From Streptomyces cirratus (GTDB lineage Bacteria > Actinomycetota > Actinomycetes > Streptomycetales > Streptomycetaceae): a stretch of DNA of 64,000 bases. Shown piece by piece: positions 1 to 8,024 of this stretch (positions are counted from its first letter, which is position 1; each line of letters starts with the position of its first letter). The notes beneath the pieces were generated by a model. The model saw only the letters and a list, made by a program, of their open reading frames with translations, made no database searches and was not told where the DNA came from. Position numbers and translations under genes: made by a program. The stretch spans positions 62,001 through 126,000 of the forward strand of contig NZ_BMVP01000013.1 in assembly GCF_014650775.1 (NCBI RefSeq), written 5' to 3'.

Positions 1-276
1 TCCCGTCGGCCGGGCGGGGATTACCTGGTGCTGGGGGTCCGCGGGGGTGTGCCGTCGCGGCGCCCGGTGCGGGCGCGGCTCGTACGGGACGCGGGTGCGT
101 GGACCGCCGCGGCGGCCGTGCGGGCCGGGCCCCGTCCGCGGGAGGGGGCTTGACGGCAGGAGCCAGTGCTGTGGCCGGGAAGGTCTGCCGGGTCGCGGCG
201 TCCGGTGCGGTGCAGCGCAAGGCGGAGGGCCGTGGCTCGTACCGGACGTACGCGCGCGGTGTCGACAACGGTGGGA
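1..276. other. Window edge without a recognisable gene
   Basis: No reading frame in this stretch shows a recognisable protein pattern on either strand. The open frames here are low-complexity Arg/Gly/Pro-rich translations, as expected from GC-rich non-coding DNA. It lies downstream of the leftward MFS transporter gene. Confidence 0.5.
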
Positions 277-279
277 CAC

Positions 280-299
280 CTCCCAGCGGTAGCTGGGAG
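280..299 (-). terminator. Hairpin downstream of the MFS transporter gene
   Basis: CTCCCAGC (280-287) and GCTGGGAG (292-299) form a perfect 8-bp stem with a GGTA loop, extended outward by CACC/GGTG with a small bulge. It starts about 50 bases past the stop codon of the leftward gene at 349. There is no long T-run, as is usual for Streptomyces terminators. Confidence 0.55.
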
Positions 300-348
300 A
301 GGTGCCGTGCCGGGCGCGGCGACCCGGTGAACCCTCCCGGTCACAGCA

Positions 349-1638
349 CTAGCCGACGGGGTTCGGCTCCGCCGGGGATTCCTCCGGGTGCTCCAGCTCG
401 CGCATCCGGCGCACGGGGGAGATCAGCACGATCAACGAGGGAACGAAGAGGCCGATCGCCGAGAGCACGACCGTCTCGCGCAGACCCAGGGTGGTGGCGA
501 GGGCGCCGCCCATGAGGGAGCCGAGGGCGAGGGTGCCCCAGGAGAGCGAGCGCACGGTCGCGTTCACGCGGCCCTGCAGGTGCTCGGGGGTGATCGCCTG
601 CCGGAAGCTGATGACGGTGACGTCCCACACGGGGATGCCGAAGAATCCGATGAAGGTCGCGACGCCCGCGAGTACGGCGGCGCCGAGGGAGTTCCCGTCC
701 ACGGTGGACAGGAGGAGGAATCCGAGGCCGGGCAGGGCCACGGCGGCGATCAGGGTGGGGCCGACGCCCAGCCGGGCGGTGAGCCGCTCGGACAGCAGGG
801 CGCCGAGGAGTCCGCCGACGCTGCCGACCGCCACGATCAGGCCGACGGCCGCCGAGCTGAGTCCCGCCTCACGGATGAGGTAGAGGAAGTAGACGGCCAT
901 GACCGAGCTGAAGAACAGGCTGAGGAAGAAGACCGCGACGGTGCACCAGCGGAGCATGGGGTTGCGGCCGACGAGGGAGAACCCCTCGCGCAGCGAGGCC
1001 CAGACCGACTTCTTCCCCTCGGCGTCCGGTTCGGTCCGGGGGGCGGCGTCCGCCGGCATCCGGGTGAGCGCGAGCGCCGAGACGAGGTAGCTCACGGCGT
1101 CGACGGCGATCACGGCGGGGGCGCTGAGGACCCCGATCAGCGCGCCCGCGATGCCGGGGCCGGCGACCTCGGCGGTCGAGGCGGAGGCTTGCAGCTTGCC
1201 GTTGGCCTCCATCAGCCGGTCGCGGCCGACGAGCCCGGGAAGGTAGGACATGTAGGAGATCTCGAAGAAGACGGTCATGGTGCCCACCAGGAACGTCACG
1301 ACGAGCAGCTGGGGGATCGTCAGCATGTCGAGGGCGTAGGCCACGGGGATCCAGGCGAGTGCGGCGAACCGGACCAGGTTCGCCGCGATCAGGATGGGCC
1401 GCCGGGCCCGCCGGTCCACCAGGACACCGACGAACAGTCCGAACAGCAGGAACGGCAACGATTCGAGGGCGCCCAGCAGACCGGCCTCCATCGGGGTCGC
1501 GTGGAGGACGACGACCGCGGTGAGGGGCAGTGCCACGTAGGTGATCTGGGTCCCCAGGAAGGAGACCGACTGACTCGCCCAGAAGAGGGCGAAGGCCCTG
1601 TTCCTGAAGACGGATCCGGGCGGACGGGTTGCCTCCAC
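349..1638 (-). CDS. MFS transporter, macrolide-efflux/EntS-like (MFS_3 type)
   Basis: A 429-residue integral membrane protein with about 12 hydrophobic segments. The order is typical of the MFS_3/EntS group: an N-terminal FRNRAFALFWASQSVS stretch, the DRRARRPIL loop between helices 2 and 3, and the NGKLQASASTAEVAGPG stretch in the middle. Members usually export siderophores, macrolides or other small molecules by proton antiport. The GTG at 1638 is chosen because GGAGG lies 6 bases upstream; the open frame continues further upstream but those residues are basic and low-complexity. It sits 101 bases after the mbtH-like gene and is probably co-transcribed with it from the divergent promoter near 2050. 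The substrate is unknown. Confidence 0.88.
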   Translation of the reverse strand: MEATRPPGSVFRNRAFALFWASQSVSFLGTQITYVALPLTAVVVLHATPMEAGLLGALESLPFLLFGLFVGVLVDRRARRPILIAANLVRFAALAWIPVAYALDMLTIPQLLVVTFLVGTMTVFFEISYMSYLPGLVGRDRLMEANGKLQASASTAEVAGPGIAGALIGVLSAPAVIAVDAVSYLVSALALTRMPADAAPRTEPDAEGKKSVWASLREGFSLVGRNPMLRWCTVAVFFLSLFFSSVMAVYFLYLIREAGLSSAAVGLIVAVGSVGGLLGALLSERLTARLGVGPTLIAAVALPGLGFLLLSTVDGNSLGAAVLAGVATFIGFFGIPVWDVTVISFRQAITPEHLQGRVNATVRSLSWGTLALGSLMGGALATTLGLRETVVLSAIGLFVPSLIVLISPVRRMRELEHPEESPAEPNPVG

Positions 1639-1739
1639 GGCAAACCTCCAGATTCGGCGGGAGGGGATCGACGGCGCGGGCCGGCCGGCCGGCGTCGGGC
1701 ATGAACGAGCGTGCGGCCGAGGCGCGTACCGCGCCTCGT

Positions 1740-1946
1740 TCAGCCCAGGGAGGCGACCAGACTCAGCGGTCTCATGTCCGTCCAGTGCGCGTCGACGTAG
1801 GCGACGCACTCCGGACGGCCGGCCGGGCCGTGCACGACGGTCCAGCCGGCGGGAAGCCGGGCGAATTCAGGCCAGAGGGCGTGCTGGCCCTCGCCGTTCA
1901 CCACTACGACGCAGCGGTCCTGGGGACCGTCGGACGGATCCGTCAT
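1740..1946 (-). CDS. MbtH-like protein
   Basis: A 68-residue protein with the full MbtH signature: NGEGQHALWPEF, then PAGW, ECVAYVDAHW and TDMRPLSL. MbtH proteins bind and activate or stabilise adenylation domains of non-ribosomal peptide synthetases in the cytoplasm. No NRPS adenylation domain is present in this window, so the partner must be encoded elsewhere or the protein acts on another adenylating enzyme. The ATG at 1946 follows a GGAGACA-type ribosome site; the longer open frame upstream lacks family similarity. It is the first gene of a two-gene leftward unit with the MFS transporter and faces the VIDWP peptide gene across a shared promoter region. Confidence 0.9.
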   Translation of the reverse strand: MTDPSDGPQDRCVVVVNGEGQHALWPEFARLPAGWTVVHGPAGRPECVAYVDAHWTDMRPLSLVASLG

Positions 1947-2053
1947 CGGGTTGTCTCCTCGGGTCGCCTGGGAAGCGAGCGACGCACGGTGCCTGCCGGA
2001 TTCGGCCAGGCGGGCCGCGCTGATGACATCACCTTTCCATGATGGATAGAAGT

Positions 2054-2071
2054 TTGGCAAGACCTTGCCAA
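2054..2071. promoter_or_regulatory. Perfect palindrome, candidate operator of the XRE-TPR regulator
   Basis: TTGGCAAG-AC-CTTGCCAA is a perfect inverted repeat with 8-bp arms. It lies between the divergent mbtH-like and peptide genes. Its right arm supplies a TTGCCA -35 box (2065-2070) for the rightward promoter; on the other strand, TTGGCA with TATCCA 17 bases on could serve the leftward one. Related TTGNCA repeats occur at 2444, 12367, 12526, 26446 and 26789. Operator function is inferred. Confidence 0.6.
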
Positions 2072-2093
2072 GGTCGTGCCAGACGATTAGCGT
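2065..2093 (+). promoter_or_regulatory. Promoter of the first VIDWP peptide gene
   Basis: TTGCCA (2065-2070) and TAGCGT (2088-2093) are 17 bases apart, matching sigma-70/HrdB-type spacing. The -35 box is embedded in the 2054-2071 palindrome, so binding there would control initiation. The transcript would have a leader of about 130 bases before the ATG at 2233. Confidence 0.5.
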
Positions 2094-2232
2094 GACGCCT
2101 TGTCCGGCTCGGACAACACCTCGGCAACGCGGTGCCGTACGCCTCTCATCCCCTGTTTCCGACAGTCGGGCGAGGGCGCGCCCGGCTCACGGGCCGTGCC
2201 ATTTTCCTGACGCCTCACGGGGGATTTCCGAC

Positions 2233-2382
2233 ATGCGATGTACACGCCGAATCGGGGCCGTTCTCGGTCTGCTTGCCTTTGCCTTCGGCCTCGGCCGGAT
2301 TTCGGATGCCGCGCTCACCTCGACGCCGGTCCACACGGTCTCGCTGGCAAGCTCCGCAAGCCCGGTGATCGACTGGCCGTGA
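2233..2382 (+). CDS. Candidate secreted signalling peptide precursor ending in VIDWP
   Basis: A 49-residue peptide: a basic start (MRCTRRIG), a hydrophobic Ala/Leu/Phe segment (residues 8-20) that could act as an export signal, a Thr/Ser/Ala-rich middle and a C-terminal ASPVIDWP. A GGGGA ribosome site lies about 9 bases upstream. The same last five residues end the peptide at 26611-26754, and both genes directly precede an XRE-TPR regulator. This is the layout of RRNPP-type systems, in which an exported pro-peptide is processed to a short C-terminal signal that is re-imported and binds the TPR domain. The signalling role is inferred; conservation of the C-terminus is seen directly. No lipobox-like motif is evident. 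Confidence 0.75.
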   Translation: MRCTRRIGAVLGLLAFAFGLGRISDAALTSTPVHTVSLASSASPVIDWP

Positions 2383-2388
2383 CAGTCG

Positions 2389-2417
2389 CCGTCATCCGCT
2401 TTTGCGGTTGATGACGG
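2389..2417 (+). terminator. Hairpin between peptide gene and regulator
   Basis: CCGTCATC (2389-2396) pairs with GATGACGG (2410-2417), with an inner CGC-TTTT-GCG helix and a GTT bulge. It lies 6 bases past the peptide stop codon and probably limits read-through into the regulator gene. The second cassette has a comparable hairpin at 26841-26868. Confidence 0.5.
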
Positions 2418-2443
2418 GGCCTCGCCAGGTTGCCACACCCCAT

Positions 2444-2462
2444 CTTGTCAAAAATTGACAAG
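2444..2462. promoter_or_regulatory. Perfect palindrome before the first XRE-TPR gene
   Basis: CTTGTCAA-AAA-TTGACAAG has 8-bp perfect arms and a 3-base centre. It lies about 105 bases before the regulator start and contains TTGACA, an ideal -35 box, so the regulator may control its own gene. It shares the TTGNCA core with the palindrome at 2054-2071. Confidence 0.6.
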
Positions 2463-2567
2463 AGTTTGGGTGGTACGCAAACTAACAGTGGCGTAAGGGT
2501 GGGGGAAGGTGCGCGGAACAGCGCCTTCCCCCACTCCCGCATCCATCCGCAAGGGAAGGTTTCAGAG

Positions 2568-3791
2568 GTGGCCGATCAGTCCCACTTCGGCAGGCGGCTG
2601 CGCGCTCTGCGGCAAGAACGCGGACTCTCGCAGGCGCAGTTGGCCGACGGCACCATCTCCCCCGGCTACCTCTCCCGTCTGGAATCCGGCACCCGGCCGC
2701 CCACGCCGAAGGTCGCCGCCTACCTCGCCGAACGGCTCGGCGTGCCCGTGTCCGCCTTCGACGCCCCGGCCGCCGCGGCCCAGGCACCCGTCGAGTACCT
2801 GGTCGAGGCGATCACCGCCGAGTGCGGCGCCGACCACGTCGGCGCGCTGCTCGGCCGTGCCGTGGAGCACCCGGCCGGCCTGTCGCCCGCGCTGCGCTGG
2901 CTGGCTTTGTGGGCCCGGGCAGGGATCCGGTCCGACGACGCATCCGACGAAGAGCTCCTTGCCTCCGGCCGGGATCTGCTGCGCACCGCCGAGGAGAGCC
3001 GGATCCCGGAACTGCGGGCCCGCTCCCTCGTCTCCCTCTCCCGCCTCCACCGCTCGCTCGGCGACATCAAGGCGGCCCACGGCTTCGCTGCCGACGCCTA
3101 CGCCGTCGCGGTCGACCACGAGCTGCCCCGGACCGACGCCGTGCGCGCCCTCATGGTCCTGATCTCCACGGAGGCCGAGTCGAGCAGGCTGCCCGAGGCA
3201 CTCAAGCACCTGGCGGACCTGGAGCCGCTGTCGCGGGACACCCCACGGACCATGCGGGTCGAAGCCCTGTGGACCGCGGCCGGCGTGTACGTCCGGCACG
3301 GCAACCACCGGGCCGCCGAAGCCCGGCTCCTGGAAGCCATGGACCTCAACAGCAGCCGTGACGACCTCCGGCTGTGGATGCGGCTGCGCTTCGCCGCCGC
3401 CTCGCTCTACCTCCAGATGCACCCCTGCCGGCTCGCGGAGGCCCGTCGCGCCCTGGACGAGGTCGAGCCGGCCCTCGCCCTGGTCGCGACCGACACGCAG
3501 TACGTGGAGTTCCGCTCGATCCGGGCCCACGCGCATTTCCTGGCCGGTGAGATCGACGCGGCGCGCAAGCTGTGCGAGGAGATCGGCTGTGAGGCAGGGA
3601 AACTCGAATTCCGTGACCGGGTCCGGTTCCAGGTGCTGCTGCACCTGATCGAGATCAGGTCGGGAAACGTCACCACGGGTGTGCGCGCCATCGAGACACT
3701 GGCGCGGGAGGCTCACGAGGCGGCGAACATGGACCTCGCCGCGGAGATATGGAAGAACCTCGCGGAGACCCTCGCCTCCGCCCGCTCATAG
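2568..3791 (+). CDS. XRE-family regulator with TPR-like C-terminal domain (RRNPP-like receptor candidate)
   Basis: 407 residues. Residues 6-62 form an XRE helix-turn-helix (FGRRLRALRQERGLSQ, then YLSRLESGTRPPTP and YLAERLGVPV). The remaining ~340 residues are helical, Ala/Leu/Glu-rich repeats of TPR type. The GTG at 2568 follows AAGGGAAGG at about 8 bases; the frame is open further upstream without similarity. It is a clear paralogue of the protein at 26931-28148: both share the HTH, the SRDDL-LWMRLR block and the NM-DLAAE-W C-terminus, at nearly equal length. Each follows a gene for a peptide ending in VIDWP, so this protein is the likely receptor for that peptide. The neighbouring palindromes are its likely targets. 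Confidence 0.85.
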   Translation: MADQSHFGRRLRALRQERGLSQAQLADGTISPGYLSRLESGTRPPTPKVAAYLAERLGVPVSAFDAPAAAAQAPVEYLVEAITAECGADHVGALLGRAVEHPAGLSPALRWLALWARAGIRSDDASDEELLASGRDLLRTAEESRIPELRARSLVSLSRLHRSLGDIKAAHGFAADAYAVAVDHELPRTDAVRALMVLISTEAESSRLPEALKHLADLEPLSRDTPRTMRVEALWTAAGVYVRHGNHRAAEARLLEAMDLNSSRDDLRLWMRLRFAAASLYLQMHPCRLAEARRALDEVEPALALVATDTQYVEFRSIRAHAHFLAGEIDAARKLCEEIGCEAGKLEFRDRVRFQVLLHLIEIRSGNVTTGVRAIETLAREAHEAANMDLAAEIWKNLAETLASARS

Positions 3792-3856
3792 GCCTCCTCG
3801 TGCCGTAGGGCCTGTCGTCGTGCCGGCCGGCCGAAGCCGTTGTCGTGCGCGGATGC

Positions 3857-3884
3857 CGCTCACTGCGCTCCGCTCACTGCGCTC
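3857..3884. repeat. 14-bp tandem duplication at a gene end
   Basis: CGCTCACTGCGCTC occurs twice in direct succession (3857-3870 and 3871-3884), overlapping the last codons of the leftward MFS gene. It may be a slippage duplication between the convergent regulator and transporter genes. Confidence 0.7.
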
Positions 3885-5268
3885 TGCGCGGCGCCAGCAG
3901 CACCGCGCAGGCGACCAGCGCCAGGGCGGCGAAGCCGAAGCAGGCCCACAGACCGAAGGGGCCCGTCCACAAGACGCCCGGCGCGGTGCTCTGGATCCCG
4001 GTCACCACCGCCACGCCGAGTGCGCCGCCGGCCTGCTGACAGGTGACCAGGGCTCCCGACGCGGTGCCCTGGTTCTCCCGGGTGGCGGCGGCGCTGGCCA
4101 GCAGGACCGCCGCCGGGTAGGCCACGGCTATACCCGCGCCGACCAACAGCGCGGCGGGCAGCAGGTGCATGACGTAGGAGCCGGACGGCACCGTCGTGTA
4201 CAGCAGCTGCCCCACCGTGATCACGGCGAGCCCGCAGAGCAGCAGCAGCGTCGGCGGCCTGCGGTCCGCCAGCCGGGCCGCGCGCGTGGACAGGGCGCCC
4301 ACGGCGATGCCCTGCGGCAGGAAGGCCAGGCCGGCCGCGAGCGCCGAGTAGCCCTGCCGGCCCTGAAGATCGGTGGCCACGAGGAACATGGCGCCCGTGA
4401 TGCCCGCGAACGCGCCGCCGAGCGCGACGCAGCCCGCGGCCATGCGGCGGTCGGCCATCAGGGCGAGCGGCAGCATCGGCGAGGCGGCCCGCCGCTGTAC
4501 CGCGAGGAACGCCAGGAGGGCGAGCAGCCCGGCGCCCACGACGGCGACGACCTCGGCGGCGGACCCCGAGCCGACGCGCCCGACTCCGTGGACGAGGGCC
4601 GCCAGGCCTGCGGTGACCAACAGCGCGGAGCCGTAGGGCAGGGGGCGGCGGGCAGGGGCCGCGACGGCGTTGGGGGGTCCCAGGACACGGCTGCCGAGGA
4701 TCACGACCAGGACGGTCAGCGGGACGTAGAGGACGAAGCCGCCGCGCCAGCCGAAACCTTCCGTGAGCAGGCCGCCGGTGACCACGCCGAGGGAGAAGCC
4801 CGCCGCCCCCATCGCGCTGAAGACGCCGAGCGCCCGGTTGCGCGGGGCACCCTCCGGGAAGCTCGCGACGATCAGGGACACCGCGGCCGGCGCGGTGATC
4901 GCGGCTCCTGCGCCCTGGACGGCCCGGGCGGCGACGAGGGAGAGCGCGCCCTGGGCGAGGGCCGCCCCGAGCGCGCCCGCGCCGAAGACCGCCACGCCGG
5001 CCAGGAACACCCGCCGGGCTCCCCAGCGGTCCGCGCACGTGCCGCCCGCCAGGAGCAGGCCCGCGTAGGCCACGAGGAACGCGCCGACGACCAGCTGCAG
5101 TTGGTCGGGGCCCAGCGCGAGGCCGGTACGGATCGCCGCGAGCTGCACGTTGATGCCGGACAGGCTCATGCCCTCGAAGAGCACGGCCGCGCACAGCACC
5201 AGAAGGGTCGTCCACGCACGCCGGTCGAACCGGAAGGTGTCGGCGGCCGCCATGGAGGTCGTGGTCAT
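3874..5268 (-). CDS. MFS drug exporter, DHA2/EmrB-QacA type
   Basis: A 464-residue, highly hydrophobic protein with about 14 predicted membrane segments, the usual number for the DHA2 group. Visible landmarks are LSGINVQLAAIRTGLALGPDQLQLVV in the first loop region, GGTCADRWGARRVFLAG (motif A) and ARAVQGAGAAITAPAA (helix 4 region). DHA2 proteins expel drugs or endogenous antibiotics by proton antiport. The ATG at 5268 overlaps the stop codon of the preceding HAD gene by 4 bases, so the two are probably translationally coupled. As the last gene of the leftward biosynthetic operon it is the natural candidate to export the cluster product or an intermediate, alongside the ABC system at 23.8-26.4 kb. 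Confidence 0.88.
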   Translation of the reverse strand: MTTTSMAAADTFRFDRRAWTTLLVLCAAVLFEGMSLSGINVQLAAIRTGLALGPDQLQLVVGAFLVAYAGLLLAGGTCADRWGARRVFLAGVAVFGAGALGAALAQGALSLVAARAVQGAGAAITAPAAVSLIVASFPEGAPRNRALGVFSAMGAAGFSLGVVTGGLLTEGFGWRGGFVLYVPLTVLVVILGSRVLGPPNAVAAPARRPLPYGSALLVTAGLAALVHGVGRVGSGSAAEVVAVVGAGLLALLAFLAVQRRAASPMLPLALMADRRMAAGCVALGGAFAGITGAMFLVATDLQGRQGYSALAAGLAFLPQGIAVGALSTRAARLADRRPPTLLLLCGLAVITVGQLLYTTVPSGSYVMHLLPAALLVGAGIAVAYPAAVLLASAAATRENQGTASGALVTCQQAGGALGVAVVTGIQSTAPGVLWTGPFGLWACFGFAALALVACAVLLAPRRAQ

Positions 5269-5957
5269 ACGCGTTCCTTGAGTGGAGGGTGCGGGGTCTC
5301 GCCACCGGGGCGGCCGTCCGCCCCGGGCAGGGCGGACCGGGCGAGGAGGTAGGCCGCCCGGAGGTCGTCGCCGTCGTACCGGTGGCGGGCGAGGGCGCGC
5401 AGGACGCCGTCGGCGTTGACGGCCACGGTGTGTTCCAGCGCGCGGAACAGGGGGACGTCGGACACCGAGTCCCCGTAGGCGGCGCAGGCGTCGCGGTCGA
5501 GGCCGAGCCGCGACCGGACGCGTTCCACGGCGACGACCTTGTCCGCGGGGGTGAGGATGCCGGCCGGATCGGGCGCGGTGCGCAGCGGCAGCGGGGGAAA
5601 GGCGGAGGCGACCACCTCGTCGACGCCGAGCGCGGTCAGCCGGCCGGCGAAGAAGTCCGGGGACATGGTGACGACGACCGCGTGCTCACCGCGCCGCCGG
5701 ATGTCCGCCAGGACCTCTGGCAGTCCCCCGATCCACGGTGCCGTGGCGAACGCGTCCGCCACGGCACCGGGGGTCAGGTCCGCCCACAGCCGGCACACCT
5801 CGGCTGCGAAGCCGCGCGTGTCGAGGGCGCCGGCCGCGAACTTCTCCTCAAGGAGGCGCAGTTCGGGCAGGCAGTCCAGCCGGCGGGCGATCTCCAGGCT
5901 CGCGGTGGTTCCGCGCAGCAGCGTGCCGTCCAGGTCGAAGACGTGCAGCCGGCTCAC
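5265..5957 (-). CDS. HAD-superfamily phosphatase, SerB-like (HAD-IB)
   Basis: A 230-residue HAD hydrolase. Motif I is FDLDGTLL (nucleophile Asp and Asp+2 both present), motif II lies in VVVTMSPDFF, and motif IV is AYGDSVSDVPLF. The helical cap after motif I and the overall length match the phosphoserine-phosphatase-like IB group, which hydrolyses small phosphate monoesters. The GTG at 5957 is chosen because the preceding residues are low-complexity and outside the fold; the start overlaps the NUDIX stop by 4 bases. Three HAD proteins in this block suggest several phosphorylated intermediates. The substrate is not predictable from sequence. Confidence 0.85.
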   Translation of the reverse strand: MSRLHVFDLDGTLLRGTTASLEIARRLDCLPELRLLEEKFAAGALDTRGFAAEVCRLWADLTPGAVADAFATAPWIGGLPEVLADIRRRGEHAVVVTMSPDFFAGRLTALGVDEVVASAFPPLPLRTAPDPAGILTPADKVVAVERVRSRLGLDRDACAAYGDSVSDVPLFRALEHTVAVNADGVLRALARHRYDGDDLRAAYLLARSALPGADGRPGGETPHPPLKERV

Positions 5958-6448
5958 GGGACCACGGGGTGATCGCACACGGCGCCGTCCGCCGGGTAGA
6001 AGGTCCACCCGGCGGGTACGGGGCCGCCCCGCCAGGCGGCGAGCAGGGCCGCGCTGGCGGGGTAGAGCGGGGCGGGCAGGTCGTCGGGCGCCGCCCACAC
6101 CCACCGGTCGAAGACCTCGGGCTCCGGCGTGCCGGGCACGGCGTCGGACGGGCCCACCCGGGCCAGCACGCCCGCGGTGACGTGCGTGCGCCCGCCCCCG
6201 GTGTGCAGCGCGACCGTGAAGACGCGCGCGTCCTGCACCGCGTCGATGCCGCACTCCTCCGCCGTCTCGCGGACCGCGGCCTCTTCAAAGGTCTCGCCCG
6301 CCTCCACCGAACCGCCGGGCAGGCACCAGGACGGGCTCTCCCCCGACTTGATCCGGTGGCCGATCAGCACGGCACCGTCGGCCCGTACCAGCAGCGCGCC
6401 GACGCCGACCACCGGCCGGGGACGCCCGCCGGAAGATGCGTCGCTCAC
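5954..6448 (-). CDS. NUDIX hydrolase
   Basis: A 164-residue protein with a complete Nudix box: GGSVEAGETFEEAAVRETAE followed by ECGI, which fits GX5EX7REUXEEXGU including the metal-binding Glu residues. NUDIX enzymes cleave nucleoside diphosphates linked to another group, such as NDP-sugars, NTPs or ADP-ribose. The GTG start overlaps the stop of the FAD gene (GTGA), and the gene ends overlapping the HAD phosphatase, so it lies in the middle of a coupled operon. A NUDIX-HAD pair could release and dephosphorylate a nucleotide-derived intermediate, in line with the NDK-like, thymidylate-kinase-like and nucleotidyltransferase genes nearby. That role is inferred. Confidence 0.88.
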   Translation of the reverse strand: MSDASSGGRPRPVVGVGALLVRADGAVLIGHRIKSGESPSWCLPGGSVEAGETFEEAAVRETAEECGIDAVQDARVFTVALHTGGGRTHVTAGVLARVGPSDAVPGTPEPEVFDRWVWAAPDDLPAPLYPASAALLAAWRGGPVPAGWTFYPADGAVCDHPVVP

Positions 6449-7710
6449 CGGGCGCCGTCCAGGTCGCGCAGCACGGAGGCGGCCGCGTACTGACCGCTGA
6501 TCATCGCCGCGACGATGCCGCGGAACAGGCCGCACGCGTCGCCGGCGACCCAGGCGGGGGCGTCCGACAACCGCAGGTCGCCGTCGACCTCGGGGTACCA
6601 GCCCACGCCCTCCAGGGTGGGGCCGATCAGCTGCGTGCCGCTGTCCTTGATGTCCGGGAAGGCGTCCGCGAGGCGGGTGAGGCCGCGCACCATGATCTCC
6701 CGCAGCTCCGGTCCGTAGACGCGGTCGAAGGTGGCGACGGCCTCCGGCTCGCCGGCGACGAGGGCGGCCATGGGGACGGTGAAATGGGACGCCGCGTCCC
6801 CCATGGCGGCGAGCGCCGGGGCCGTGACCCGGCGCGCCACCTCCTCGTCCAGGATGCGGGTGTTGAAACCGACGTTGGACCGGCCGGTCGGCGGGCAGTC
6901 GGAGCGACCGGAGACCGTCCACAGGCCCTGGGTCTCGGTGAGGGCGGCCTCGCCGTCGCGGCAGGCGCAGAAGGTGCGCCATTCCACGCCGCCGTCCTCC
7001 TCGCAGAAGCGCAGCTTGGGGTCCAGCTGCTTCATGTCCCGGAAGAACGCACGGTCGGCGGGCTGCTGGATGCGGAAGCCGACCTCCAGGCGGCGGAAGG
7101 CGTGCGCCTCGGTCAGCGTGTTGAGGCTGAGCGGGCCGAACCGGCCGCTGGCCAGGAGCAGCCGGCGGGCGACGACCTCGGACTCCTTGCCGCCGGTGTC
7201 GCGCAGCACCAGCCGGAACTCGTCGGCGATCGGGTCGTAGGCGGTCTTCACGATTTCGGTGCCGGTGATGACGGTGGCGTCGTTCGCGCCGACCATGTCC
7301 TGGGTGAGCCGCAGGCGGGCCTCCAGCGAGAGGTAGTCGGAGGGGTACTCCTTGAGCACCCACTCGCCGGAGCCCACGGTGTAGGCCGTCGGGTCGGACG
7401 GGAACGGCGGGGTGTCCAGGCCGTAGGAGCCCAGGAGTTCGCAGGTCCAGTCGTAGGCCGCGCGGAGGTCGTCCGTACGGGGCAGGGTCCACAGCTCGCT
7501 GGCCGACGGGAAGAAGGAGAACTTGCCGTCGGAGAAGAGGCCGGCGCCTCCGTGGCCGCGGGTCAGGTCCTCGGCCGCGTAGCGGTCGCGGTCGGTGACG
7601 GGCTTGCCGCCGTCGACGAGCGCGACGCTGTACGCCGATCCGGCGAGGCGCTGGGCGGCGGCGAGTCCGGCCGGGCCGGCGCCGACGATGACGAGGTCGA
7701 AAGTGTTCAC
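6445..7710 (-). CDS. FAD-dependent oxidoreductase (COG2509-like dehydrogenase)
   Basis: 421 residues. The N-terminus carries the FAD-binding Rossmann motif DLVIVGAGPAGLAAA, followed by an acidic end to beta-2 (VDGG). A second conserved part near the C-terminus reads AWVAGDACGLFRGIVAAMISG, the usual flavin-contacting helix. The central CEEDGGVEWRTFCACRDGE region and the HGGAGLFSDGKFSF stretch resemble uncharacterised FAD-dependent dehydrogenases of the COG2509 kind. The GTG at 7710 has TGGAG upstream and precedes the Rossmann strand by only a few residues. The neighbouring BFD-like [2Fe-2S] protein may pass electrons to it. The substrate is unknown. Confidence 0.8.
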   Translation of the reverse strand: MNTFDLVIVGAGPAGLAAAQRLAGSAYSVALVDGGKPVTDRDRYAAEDLTRGHGGAGLFSDGKFSFFPSASELWTLPRTDDLRAAYDWTCELLGSYGLDTPPFPSDPTAYTVGSGEWVLKEYPSDYLSLEARLRLTQDMVGANDATVITGTEIVKTAYDPIADEFRLVLRDTGGKESEVVARRLLLASGRFGPLSLNTLTEAHAFRRLEVGFRIQQPADRAFFRDMKQLDPKLRFCEEDGGVEWRTFCACRDGEAALTETQGLWTVSGRSDCPPTGRSNVGFNTRILDEEVARRVTAPALAAMGDAASHFTVPMAALVAGEPEAVATFDRVYGPELREIMVRGLTRLADAFPDIKDSGTQLIGPTLEGVGWYPEVDGDLRLSDAPAWVAGDACGLFRGIVAAMISGQYAAASVLRDLDGAR

Positions 7711-7847
7711 GATGCTCCAGACAGGACAGGGGGACCGACCGCGGCCGGGCAGCGGGAAGCGCGCGGGTGGGCGGCGGTGCGGTGCGATGGGGTGCGCAAG
7801 CGGTGCGCGGTGTGCGGATTCGGTGGTGGCCCGGCGGGCCGCCGCGG

Positions 7848-8024
7848 TCAGTCGAGGAGTTCCTCGAGATCCGGCAGGCAGTCGCCGCAGCCGGTGTTGG
7901 CGCCGGTGGCGAGGCGCAGGGCGGGGATGTCGCGGACGCCCGAGCACTTCGCCGCCAGGATCACGCTCTCGGGGACGTGGGCACACAGGCAGATCAGCGG
8001 GTCGTCGGGAGGGCACAGCGTCAT
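7848..8024 (-). CDS. BFD-like [2Fe-2S]-binding protein
   Basis: A 58-residue protein with the four-cysteine pattern of bacterioferritin-associated ferredoxin-like domains: CLC near residue 12 and CGDC near residue 46, with ALRLATGANTGCGDC closely matching the family. Such domains carry a [2Fe-2S] cluster and usually partner with flavin oxidoreductases. The ATG overlaps the aminotransferase stop codon by 4 bases. Here it is a free-standing small protein next to an FAD oxidoreductase rather than a C-terminal domain of nitrite reductase or a ferritin partner, so a dedicated electron-transfer role in the pathway is likely. Confidence 0.85.
   Translation of the reverse strand: MTLCPPDDPLICLCAHVPESVILAAKCSGVRDIPALRLATGANTGCGDCLPDLEELLD

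Noticed and set aside
1..348. Small ORFs at the left edge
   Set aside because: All are Arg/Gly/Pro-rich frames without ribosome sites or family similarity.
388..1704. Long open frame opposite the MFS gene, and similar frames opposite many other genes
   Set aside because: These are shadow frames caused by high GC in the third codon position; their translations are Gly/Glu/Arg-rich with no family pattern.
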